The translations under genes and the position numbers were made by a program. Shown piece by piece: positions 54,854 through 62,928 of a DNA stretch of 64,000 nucleotides (its first letter is position 1; every line of letters starts with the position of its first letter). Under the pieces are notes generated by a model. That model did not search any database, was not told the DNA's origin, and worked only from the letters and a program-made list of their open reading frames with translations. Source of the DNA: Actinomycetota bacterium (GTDB lineage Bacteria > Actinomycetota > CADDZG01 > JAHWKV01); the NCBI GenBank assembly GCA_019347715.1, contig JAHWKU010000006.1:1-64000 (forward strand), in the 5' to 3' direction.

Positions 54854-56439
54854 GCTATTCCGAGTCCGCATTTGTCCTTACCGCGGCCAAGATCCACACA
54901 ATGGAGCCTTCGGGAGTTTCTGTGGACTGGATACTCGTCGAAGGGGAGCGCATAGGGGCGTTGGGCCCAGGCGATCCGCCCGGGGGGATGAAGAGGATCC
55001 ACTTGGATGGAGTTCTCGTGCCTGGGTTCATCGACTCTCACGTTCATCTCACCACCACAGGTCTGTATCACAATGGGTTGGACTTGAGGGAGAGTCGATC
55101 GGTTGAGGAGCTTCTCTCTAACCTTGCCACTTATCTCTCAGGCAACGCGGACGACTGGGTAATCGGAGGCAACTTCGATCCGGGACGCAATGAGGACGCA
55201 AGGATGCCGGATCGAAATGAGATCGATCGCGTGGTTGGACGGAAGAAGGCTCTTCTTTCCAGAGCCGACGGCCACTCCTGCACCGTTAGCTCTGCCGGAT
55301 TTGACGCGATTGCCCTTCAACCAGATCTCCCCGGGATTGATCTCGACGGTGAGGGAAGCCCGACCGGAGTGCTGAGAAACCAAGCGAACTATGAAGCCAG
55401 GCGACGGTTCTTCGGGATGCTCCCCGAGAGCAAGATTCTTTCTGCCCAGTCAGAAGCTTGCCGGCTGGCCTTGACCAAGGGTGTGACCAGCGTGCATGAG
55501 ATGGCGGGTGGCAGCTACATGGGTGACAAGGATTTTGAGGTGATGCTGTCATCTTTGGAGGATTTCCCCATTCACATTGTCTGCTATTTGGCGACCCTCG
55601 ATATCCAGCAGGTACTCGGCTCCGGGCTCAAGTGCGTCGGCGGAGACCTTTTCCTGGACGGCAGTATCGGGTCACGAACCGCCGCCATGACCGAGCCGTA
55701 TCTCGACTTCGAAACGCGGGGCCACCTTTATCACGAAGATGAGGAGATGATCGACTGGTACGTCGAAGCGTCGCGCGCCGGCTTGCAGACTGGCGTCCAT
55801 GCCATAGGAGACGCAGCCATCGAGCAGGCCCTCAGATGTATGGAGGAGGCGATGATCCGCGTCGGCCCCGAAGGAGCGCTCGGTTTCACCAGACTGCGTC
55901 ACCGCATCGAGCACTTCGAATGCGCCAGCCGCGAGCACATGTTCAGGGCGAAAGAGATGGGGGTCGTAGGAAGCGTTCAGCCTGCGTTCGATGCCTATTG
56001 GGGAGGCGAGTCGGGAATGTACGCCGCTCGTCTGGGCGAGCGCTGGCGCTCGATGAATGACTTCTCTTTGATGCATACAGAAGGGATGGTCCTGGCGGGA
56101 GGGTCCGACTCGACGGTTACTCCTCTCGATCCTCTTATGGGCATCTCCGCTGCCGTCAACCACCTCTCGGGGTCTTCGGCAGTCACGCCGGCGGAGGCGC
56201 TGGCAATGTTCACCTCATCGGGGGCGTGGGCCGCCAGGCAGGAGAGCGAGCGAGGATCCCTTGCGGTGGGAAAAAGAGCCGATTTGACCGTTCTGTCGGG
56301 AGATCCACTTCAGACGGACCCCTCGGAGATCCAGCGCCTGGCGCCTATGGAGACCTGGGTCGGCGGGAAACGAAGGTGGAGGGGCGAGGAAGGCTTTTTC
56401 CCAACAGATCTCGAGAATGGCTTGCACAAGGACGGGTAA
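54850..56439 (+). CDS. Amidohydrolase, YtcJ family
   Basis: This metal-dependent hydrolase of the TIM-barrel amidohydrolase superfamily has metal ligands in VPGFIDSHVHLTTTG, a later HAIGDAAIEQALR, HRIEHFE and SDSTVTPLDPL. Length 529 and N-terminal beta segment plus C-terminal beta return (KRADLTVLSGDPL) match the YtcJ group. The substrate is unknown. It is co-transcribed with the acyl-CoA dehydrogenase. Confidence 0.88.
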   Translation: MSYSESAFVLTAAKIHTMEPSGVSVDWILVEGERIGALGPGDPPGGMKRIHLDGVLVPGFIDSHVHLTTTGLYHNGLDLRESRSVEELLSNLATYLSGNADDWVIGGNFDPGRNEDARMPDRNEIDRVVGRKKALLSRADGHSCTVSSAGFDAIALQPDLPGIDLDGEGSPTGVLRNQANYEARRRFFGMLPESKILSAQSEACRLALTKGVTSVHEMAGGSYMGDKDFEVMLSSLEDFPIHIVCYLATLDIQQVLGSGLKCVGGDLFLDGSIGSRTAAMTEPYLDFETRGHLYHEDEEMIDWYVEASRAGLQTGVHAIGDAAIEQALRCMEEAMIRVGPEGALGFTRLRHRIEHFECASREHMFRAKEMGVVGSVQPAFDAYWGGESGMYAARLGERWRSMNDFSLMHTEGMVLAGGSDSTVTPLDPLMGISAAVNHLSGSSAVTPAEALAMFTSSGAWAARQESERGSLAVGKRADLTVLSGDPLQTDPSEIQRLAPMETWVGGKRRWRGEEGFFPTDLENGLHKDG

Positions 56440-56481
56440 GGGTCATAATCGCTTCTCGCTTGATGGAGATGAGACAGAAAA

Positions 56482-56793
56482 ATGGCGATTGAGGACCCAG
56501 AAGTAGCAGAAGAAGTGGAGGAAACCGCCTCCGACGACTCTGAGGAGGAGACCGATGTCGACCCCTCCCAGATCGAGGCGAGTTACGAGGAAGTCTTTAC
56601 CAAGCGCGCTGAGGGAGAGGACGACGAGGAAGAGTCGCTGCTCGAGATGACCCGCGAGGAGAGGCTCGAGTCCCTTTCGGTAAGAGCGGTTCCAAGACAA
56701 TCCAACGAGTTCGTCTGCTCCAACTGTCATCTCGTCAAACACAACAGTCAGCTAGCGGACCGTAGACGGAAACTCTGCCGAGACTGCGTCTGA
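56482..56793 (+). CDS. DUF4193 family protein, C-terminal zinc finger
   Basis: The 103-residue product has a very acidic N-terminal half and the C-terminal cysteines 79, 82, 99 and 102 (FVCSNCHLVKHNS and LCRDCV), which match what I recall of the actinobacterial DUF4193 family, including the preceding SVR-VP-Q strand. The family function is unknown; the acidic tail plus finger suggests a small protein-binding role. It lies one base from the Lnt-Ppm gene. Confidence 0.82.
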   Translation: MAIEDPEVAEEVEETASDDSEEETDVDPSQIEASYEEVFTKRAEGEDDEEESLLEMTREERLESLSVRAVPRQSNEFVCSNCHLVKHNSQLADRRRKLCRDCV

Positions 56794-56794
56794 C

Positions 56795-59059
56795 GTGTTC
56801 CATGAGCTGTCCGCCCCGAAGGCGGCGGCCGCGGGAGCATTGTCTGGAATACTCCTGTTCCTCGCATTTCCTCCGGTCGATCTCGGCCCTGTTGCATTCA
56901 TCGCACTCGTACCTCTAGCGCTGGTATTTCGCGGGGCAACTCCGCGAGTAACGATTGTCGCAGCCTGGTCCTTCGGGATCGTTTTCTTTGGATCGCTGCT
57001 CTACTGGATCCAGCTCTTCGGCCCCGAGGCCTATACCGGCTTGGTGATACTTCAGGCCGGTTGGGTGACGGTCATCCTCGGAGTGGCTCGCCGCTGGCTG
57101 CCCGCTGGAGACCGTGGAGGCCTCCTTACCTTCTGTGGAGCTTTTTTGGCAGCGGAGTTCATCAGGGCTCAAATCCCTTTCGGGGGTTTCACCTGGGGTG
57201 GCCTGGCATATTCCCAACACGACTACCCGGCGTTCTTGCGCCTCACGGCTATAACCGGTGCATGGGGTCTGACGCTTGCGATCCTTGTCGTTAACTGCGC
57301 GATCGCAAAGGTGATAGAGAACCGGCGCCAACCTCTATCATCCTTGCCATTCCTCGCAGGAGCCGCGGCCATGCTTCTTCTCCCATTTGCTGTGCCTCTT
57401 CCGATGCCGGCTGGAGGGGAGGCGCGGCTGGCGCTGGTCCAGGGAAACCTGCCGGAAGCGCTGCGATTAGAGGGAGGAGGGGCTCAGGGTGATGATGTGG
57501 TCGTCTTCGAGAACCATGTGGAGGTGACTCGCCGGGTAGGGGAGCGGGTTGATCTTGTCGTCTGGCCGGAAAGCTCCCTCGACACGGATCCGAGATCAGA
57601 CCCGTACTTCGGTCCCAGACTCGAGGAGATCATCAGCGAAGTCGGTGCTCCATTCCTCGTCGGCGTCCCCATCGACCAGCCCGATGAAACGTTTAGAAAT
57701 ACCAGCCTCTTCTTTGGTCCCGACGGAGCGCTGATCGACAGATACGACAAGCGACACCTAGTTCCGTTTGGCGAGTACATCCCGGCCCGGCGCTTTCTTG
57801 TGGGAGCCATGGGCAGTTTTGTGGAAGAGCTCCAGCGAGTACCAAGAGACGGGATCCCCGGCAGGGAAATCACGGTGTTCGATCTTCCCGAAGGAAGGTT
57901 CGCGTCGGTAATTTGCTTCGAATCAACCTTCCCCTCTTTGGTGCGCTCCTTTGTGCAGGAGGGGGCGCGGCTGCTGGTTGTCTCGACGAACAATGTCTCG
58001 TTCGAGCGTACAGCAGCGAGCCGCCAGCATCTCGCTTTCAGTCAGGTCCGGGCTGCCGAACACCGGATGTGGGTCGCGCATGCGGCACTGACCGGGATCT
58101 CGGCAATGGTCGACCCGGAAGGCCGGGTCTTGGAAAGGACCGAGCTATTCGAGCAGGCCCTCATCGAAGCAAACGTCAGATTCTCAACCGCTATTACGCC
58201 TTATGGGCGCTTCGGGGATTGGCTTCCCTGGATGACGTTCATTCTCATGGTCGGTTCTGGCTTGGCTCGCAGAAATGTGAGGAATAGACCTGACTCCAAG
58301 GCGTCGCTCTCCGATGACCCCCCAAAACCTCTGGTGGTCCTTCCCACTTTCAACGAAGCAGAAAACATCGACGCGATCCTTTCGCGAGTTCTGGCGGCGG
58401 TACCGGCGGCACAGATCCTCGTCGTTGACGATGGGTCGCCGGACGGAACGGCAGAAATCGTTCGCGGGCGCATGAGCGATCATGAGCGAATCCATTTGCT
58501 CGAGCGCGACAAAAAGATGGGACTAGGGCGTGCATACATCGCTGGGTTCCAATGGGGACTGGAAAGAGGTTTCAATCGCTTCGTAGAGATGGACTCAGAC
58601 TTCTCGCACGATCCTGACGTCCTTCCCGAGCTGATCGAACAGAGTGAGCTTGGTCTATCGATAGGTTCGAGATACACGCCGGGCGGGGGAGTGGAGGGAT
58701 GGTCTCGTTTCCGGCATCTGCTATCCAGGGCCGGCAACCTCTATGCGAGGGAGCTCCTTCAAATCAGCACTAGGGATTCAACCAGCGGCTTTCGATGTTA
58801 CCGGGTCGAGGTCCTTCGGAACATTGGATTGGATGCTGTGCGTTCCGAGGGCTATGCCTTCCAGATAGACATGGCATATCGGAGCGAGAAACTCGGGTTT
58901 CCGCCAAAGGAGGTCCCCATAGTGTTCACCGAGAGACGTGCCGGAAAGTCAAAGATGTCCCACACCATCGCCGCCGAGGCCCTGGTAATGGTCACGCTCT
59001 GGGGTCTTCGAGACCTGATTCGAGGCGTGAGGCCCTCCAGGACCTCGAGAGTGGGATAG
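56795..59059 (+). CDS. ppm1: Fused apolipoprotein N-acyltransferase and polyprenol-phosphate mannosyltransferase
   Basis: The 754-residue product joins an Lnt-type N-terminal domain, about residues 1-490 with six to seven helices and the nitrilase triad (WPESSLD Glu, KRHLVPFGEYI Lys, VICFESTF Cys), to a GT2 domain from about 505 (VVLPTFNEAENI, VVDDGSPDGT, EMDSDFSHDPD). The first domain N-acylates lipoprotein cysteines; the second makes polyprenyl-phosphate mannose for glycolipids. A similar fusion is found in mycobacterial Ppm1. GTG start at 56795. Confidence 0.93.
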   Translation: MFHELSAPKAAAAGALSGILLFLAFPPVDLGPVAFIALVPLALVFRGATPRVTIVAAWSFGIVFFGSLLYWIQLFGPEAYTGLVILQAGWVTVILGVARRWLPAGDRGGLLTFCGAFLAAEFIRAQIPFGGFTWGGLAYSQHDYPAFLRLTAITGAWGLTLAILVVNCAIAKVIENRRQPLSSLPFLAGAAAMLLLPFAVPLPMPAGGEARLALVQGNLPEALRLEGGGAQGDDVVVFENHVEVTRRVGERVDLVVWPESSLDTDPRSDPYFGPRLEEIISEVGAPFLVGVPIDQPDETFRNTSLFFGPDGALIDRYDKRHLVPFGEYIPARRFLVGAMGSFVEELQRVPRDGIPGREITVFDLPEGRFASVICFESTFPSLVRSFVQEGARLLVVSTNNVSFERTAASRQHLAFSQVRAAEHRMWVAHAALTGISAMVDPEGRVLERTELFEQALIEANVRFSTAITPYGRFGDWLPWMTFILMVGSGLARRNVRNRPDSKASLSDDPPKPLVVLPTFNEAENIDAILSRVLAAVPAAQILVVDDGSPDGTAEIVRGRMSDHERIHLLERDKKMGLGRAYIAGFQWGLERGFNRFVEMDSDFSHDPDVLPELIEQSELGLSIGSRYTPGGGVEGWSRFRHLLSRAGNLYARELLQISTRDSTSGFRCYRVEVLRNIGLDAVRSEGYAFQIDMAYRSEKLGFPPKEVPIVFTERRAGKSKMSHTIAAEALVMVTLWGLRDLIRGVRPSRTSRVG

Positions 59060-59134
59060 GCAGCAAGAGGTATAACTGCTTACAGAACAACTATTTAGTT
59101 ATTACATCCCCACGACGCAGGGCTCTTCCTCGGA

Positions 59135-59803
59135 TTAGTCCCGGGTCATCGCGGTAGCGATGTCGGCCTCGTTGCCCGCCGAGTCCGCAAGGGTCCACCA
59201 TGCGGGTGCGAACTGGTCGCGCACCATGCGACCGCCGGCGGCGAGCGCCGCCGCGACCCGGGCTTCGGCCTGTTCGTAAGGCACCCATATGGCGACATGG
59301 ATCGCGCCCCCGCCGTCCGCACGAGGCTCGTCCATCGGCTCAAACCAGAACGCCGGCCCCCTGGCTCGCGGATCGACGAGGTCCTCCTCGGGGCTGTCCC
59401 CGCGAGGCTCGTATCCGAGCACGGCCTTCCAGAACGGCATGACCTCCGCCGTAACGGGGGCCCCGGGGATAACCAGCACGGTCTGAACCGACGACGGATC
59501 GGCCGCCACGCCTTGTTCTCGAGCCACTGCCGAGATCTCCCGGGCCAGCTGAACATCACGTTGGCTCATCCCGTAGTAGTCATCAGTGATCGTGGTGAGC
59601 CGTACGGTTACGCCGTCATGCCGCACATCGACGTCGGGGTGGTGATCGTCGAGGTCGGGCAGCTCGGCAATAGCGCTAACGAGCCTAGCCCCCGCAGCAA
59701 ATGATCCGGTTCGGAAGAAGGTGCAGGCCCCCTCACCCAGTACACGCCAGTCCCCCACGCCTTCGGACTCCTGGAACTGCCGCGGCGTAATCCCATCCCT
59801 CAT
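59135..59803 (-). CDS. Pterin-4a-carbinolamine dehydratase-like and VOC domain fusion
   Basis: The N-terminal half resembles pterin-4a-carbinolamine dehydratase (HHPDVDVRHDGVTVRL) and the C-terminal half a glyoxalase/VOC fold (AVLGYEPRGD, AIHVAIWVPYEQAEARV). The product is 222 residues. The DNA is markedly more GC-rich than its neighbours (counted lines at 59161-59280 are about 70-77% G+C), whereas its flanks are AT-rich. It is inverted relative to the adjacent genes. No pathway context is seen. Confidence 0.7.
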   Translation of the reverse strand: MRDGITPRQFQESEGVGDWRVLGEGACTFFRTGSFAAGARLVSAIAELPDLDDHHPDVDVRHDGVTVRLTTITDDYYGMSQRDVQLAREISAVAREQGVAADPSSVQTVLVIPGAPVTAEVMPFWKAVLGYEPRGDSPEEDLVDPRARGPAFWFEPMDEPRADGGGAIHVAIWVPYEQAEARVAAALAAGGRMVRDQFAPAWWTLADSAGNEADIATAMTRD

Positions 59804-59913
59804 GCACTCAACCTAGCGCCCTCCATATCGGGGTGCAACCAACTGGAGCACTGAGATCAGTAATCTCGCTTGGAAATACCCCTTTGGGCAGGAAATTGAG
59901 GCAACATCGACCC

Positions 59914-60936
59914 ATGGCAGATCTAGCTCTCGACGCGATGCACAAATGGCTGATGGAATTAGGCAATGAAGGACGGTCAGGCCGGACGCTGGAAGCCTAC
60001 GAGGCAGACGTGTCCGACACCCTGGGCTTCATCTCTGATCAGATCGGTGTGTCCCTCGACAAGCTTTCTTTGGACCAGGTGGATCGCGACGTCCTTGTAG
60101 CTGCCATCGCAGAATTCAGGACCAGGCCCGATCCCCGCTTCAAACGTCATCCCGAGCACTCCCCCAGACAGCGCTCCCCTGCCCGGGTAGCCCGGAGGCT
60201 GGCTGCAATCAAGGTGTTTTTCAAATGGGCCTACGGGACCGGTCGCATCGCGTCCGACCCAGCGGCTTTGCTCAAGTCACCCAAGCGAACGAAGCGTCTT
60301 CCCAAAGCCCTAGAACCGGGCGCGGCTCGTTCGGTGATGAAGGCGGCTCAGGAGAGCCGATGGCCGGAGAGAGATCAGCTGATCGTTATCCTGGCTCTCA
60401 CCACCGGTCTCAGACTGGAAGAGATGGCCACCCTCAAAGTCAGCGATCTTTCTGGAGATCCTCTCGAAGCCCTAAACGTCGTCGGTAAAGGCAACAAGGA
60501 GCGCCGCCTCCCGATCCCAGAAGTAACTCAGCAGGCCCTGGCCGCATACCTTCCAACAAGAGCCAAGCGTTTGCGAGAGATGGGCCTCGACGCCAAGACC
60601 CTCTTCGTCTCCACCCGACCGAGGCGGATCGGTGGCACTGCGGATCAGCCGGTGATGGGAGTCGATGCAACGCGTGCCGGCATTGCATATGTGGTGGATC
60701 GAGTCCTGCGACAGGTGGGAGCACGCGTTCATGGGAGCCGAGTCCACGTTCTGCGCCACACCTTCGCAACACTCGGCCTGCGTCCGGATCCAGAAACCGG
60801 AATGCCGGCGTATTCGCTTAGACAGTTGCAGGCCGCCCTCGGACATTCCAATCTGTCTACGATTCAGGTCTACACGGAGGTATCGGACGCAGAGTTGGTA
60901 AAGGCCGCTTCTTCGCACCCTCTGGCTCAAAGCTGA
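59914..60936 (+). CDS. Tyrosine recombinase (XerC/XerD-like)
   Basis: The 340-residue product is a site-specific recombinase of the Xer type. Core-binding domain about 1-115; catalytic residues Arg167 (TTGLRLEE), Lys192 (GKGNKERR), His278 and Arg281 (HVLRHTF), His311 (LGHSN) and nucleophile Tyr320 (VYTEV) are all present. ATG 59914 is chosen, since the longer frame from 59833 begins inside AT-rich spacer. It could serve chromosome dimer resolution or act on an element such as the one at tRNA-Leu 39 kb away. Confidence 0.88.
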   Translation: MADLALDAMHKWLMELGNEGRSGRTLEAYEADVSDTLGFISDQIGVSLDKLSLDQVDRDVLVAAIAEFRTRPDPRFKRHPEHSPRQRSPARVARRLAAIKVFFKWAYGTGRIASDPAALLKSPKRTKRLPKALEPGAARSVMKAAQESRWPERDQLIVILALTTGLRLEEMATLKVSDLSGDPLEALNVVGKGNKERRLPIPEVTQQALAAYLPTRAKRLREMGLDAKTLFVSTRPRRIGGTADQPVMGVDATRAGIAYVVDRVLRQVGARVHGSRVHVLRHTFATLGLRPDPETGMPAYSLRQLQAALGHSNLSTIQVYTEVSDAELVKAASSHPLAQS

Positions 60937-60940
60937 GCGG

Positions 60941-62443
60941 ATGACCGAGGAGCTCAGTTTCAAGAAAAAGCTCTTGCGTGTCTGGAGTCGCGCCCGCACA
61001 CGGCTTCCGTCTTGGACCCTCCCCGTCATTGCCGGAGCCATATCCGGTTTGGTGGCATGGGGTTTGCTGGGGACATTCATCATTGACCTTGATCCGCTTG
61101 AAGCAGAAGTCCGGGTCATGCCTTCCCTTCAAAGCAAGACGGTGGTGGAGCTCCCCCCTCTCGGATCAGTTGAGGCCGAGACCCATTGGGTCCCCCTTCG
61201 CTTTTCCGTAAGACCGGTGGGTGTCGCCTTCACCCAACTGGAGCAATACATCTCCAGCCGCCCCACCGCCGAGGAGGTGACGCAAAGGCTGAGCGAGGCG
61301 ATACGAGCTTGGATACCTGAGTTTTTTCTCTGGACGGCTCTGCTCGGAGCATTGGGCGGCCTTGTAGCAGCTGCGTTCTTGAGAAGCAAGATGAGGGAAG
61401 CGGCACTGGCGGTATTGGCCGGCGCTCTTCTACCCGTCCTGCTCCTGGCAGGCACCGTCTTCACCTATAGAGCCCAGGCCTTCAGGGAACCCGTCATAAC
61501 AGGAAGCCTTACGGCCGCTCCTCAATTCGCCGGATCGCTGGAGAAGGCCTCGCGTCAGTTCGACATGTTCAGACGCCAGCTCGAGGTAATGGGAGCGACG
61601 GCATTCCGGTTGTACCGTTTCCTCGAAGACCAATCTGAGATTCCATCAGATGCGGTGAGAGTTCTTCATCTTGCCGACATCCATCTCAATCCTGTCGGTT
61701 ACGACTTGGCAACATCCATCGCAGATGCCTTTCAGGTGAACCTGGTTATGGACAGCGGTGACACCACTCTCGAGGGTAGTGAGATCGAGTTGCCCTTCGT
61801 GCGAAACGCAGAGAGGTTCAGCGTTCCATACGTCTGGGTGCGAGGGAACCATGACTCCGACGCGGTGGGGGCGGAGCTGGCGACGGTTTCGAATGTAACG
61901 GTGCTGGCCGGAGAAACCATCACCATCGCCGGTCTGACCATATTCGGAATAGGAGATCCGGTTACCCCCGAGATGACCCGCACCCTCCCGATGCCAGAAC
62001 AAACGGAGATCCGGCAACGATTTGCGTCGAAGGTAGAAGAGGTCTTCGAAGGGCTCACGGAAACTCCTGATATCGCGCTCGTGCACGATCGCTCGATCGC
62101 TTCCGGCCTGACCGGCCGTGTACCGTTCGTTCTTTCCGGACATGCGCATTGCACGAGGTGGATCTCTAGGGATGGGACTCTTCTGCTTACGGTTGGTAGC
62201 GGTGGAGGCGGTTCATATTTAAGGGGCATCGCTCCGGACCTCAGTGCACCCGGCGGTGATCAGCCGTACGAGTTTCAAGTCCTGTATCTCCTGACCGATC
62301 CCACACGTTTGGTGGCGATCGATCGGATTCGGGCCGAGGATGGCGGTACTCGCCTGACACTCAATCGCCGGCAGTTCGAAGAGGGCGAAAACGTCGAGGA
62401 AAGCTCCGAACTGCTCTTCTCTTCTTGCCCTAGGGGCGTCTAG
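60941..62443 (+). CDS. Membrane metallophosphoesterase
   Basis: The 500-residue product has N-terminal helices (about 23-45 and 130-180) and a C-terminal calcineurin-like phosphoesterase domain with DIHLN, DSGDTT, RGNHDS, LVHDRS and SGHAHC metal-binding motifs from about residue 240. It is likely a membrane-tied hydrolase of phosphate esters, possibly nucleotides or lipids. It begins 4 nt after the recombinase stop and its end overlaps the convergent gene by 4 nt. Confidence 0.82.
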   Translation: MTEELSFKKKLLRVWSRARTRLPSWTLPVIAGAISGLVAWGLLGTFIIDLDPLEAEVRVMPSLQSKTVVELPPLGSVEAETHWVPLRFSVRPVGVAFTQLEQYISSRPTAEEVTQRLSEAIRAWIPEFFLWTALLGALGGLVAAAFLRSKMREAALAVLAGALLPVLLLAGTVFTYRAQAFREPVITGSLTAAPQFAGSLEKASRQFDMFRRQLEVMGATAFRLYRFLEDQSEIPSDAVRVLHLADIHLNPVGYDLATSIADAFQVNLVMDSGDTTLEGSEIELPFVRNAERFSVPYVWVRGNHDSDAVGAELATVSNVTVLAGETITIAGLTIFGIGDPVTPEMTRTLPMPEQTEIRQRFASKVEEVFEGLTETPDIALVHDRSIASGLTGRVPFVLSGHAHCTRWISRDGTLLLTVGSGGGGSYLRGIAPDLSAPGGDQPYEFQVLYLLTDPTRLVAIDRIRAEDGGTRLTLNRRQFEEGENVEESSELLFSSCPRGV

Positions 62444-62901
62444 GGGCCTATTAGTAACGAGCCCTGGATCTCCTGGGTCGTACCCCGTTGCAGTGAAAAC
62501 TCGACCTGATCACTCCTGGATTCTTTAGCCGGGATACGACCGATGGATACCGGGATCTTTGACTGATTCTGCAGGGCCAGCTGAACGGTCCCCTGCCATA
62601 ACAGGTCCGTGTCGTTTTGGATCTCTACGACCATCCTTATCGTCTCAGCCCCGCTTGCCCCTGCCCGAAGGTTCACTTTGAGTCCTCCGCAGAGGCCCTC
62701 TTCCTGACCTCGGGTGATTATCTGGGAACTGATCACCTGCGGCGGCCCCGTCTCGGGGACGATCATCGTGAAGGGGGCGGGGGTGGGCTCCTCGCAAGTC
62801 AGCACATGAGTCAGCCCCCTCAGTGAAGAGGACAGGATCGGAATAAGAAAGGCCCCGAGCATCGCAACAAGGGCGATCAGGGAGCGTTGTGAGAGCAGCA
62901 T
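62440..62901 (-). CDS. Exported or membrane-anchored small protein
   Basis: No family is recognised. I start it at ATG 62901 because TAGACT lies 7 nt upstream. The 153-residue product has a hydrophobic N-terminus (about 7-27), then a stretch with CEEPTPAPF and LCGGLKVNLRAG that fits a beta-rich extracellular domain. Two cysteines could form a disulfide. It is divergent in direction from nothing close and ends within the metallophosphoesterase stop. Confidence 0.65.
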   Translation of the reverse strand: MLLSQRSLIALVAMLGAFLIPILSSSLRGLTHVLTCEEPTPAPFTMIVPETGPPQVISSQIITRGQEEGLCGGLKVNLRAGASGAETIRMVVEIQNDTDLLWQGTVQLALQNQSKIPVSIGRIPAKESRSDQVEFSLQRGTTQEIQGSLLIGP

Positions 62902-62908
62902 CACGTCT

Positions 62909-62914
62909 AGTCTA
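62909..62914 (-). promoter_or_regulatory. -10 hexamer TAGACT, leaderless promoter of the 153-residue protein
   Basis: The minus-strand TAGACT ends 7 nt before the ATG at 62901, with no ribosome-binding site. Confidence 0.45.
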
Positions 62915-62928
62915 CGACGGCCGCGGGC

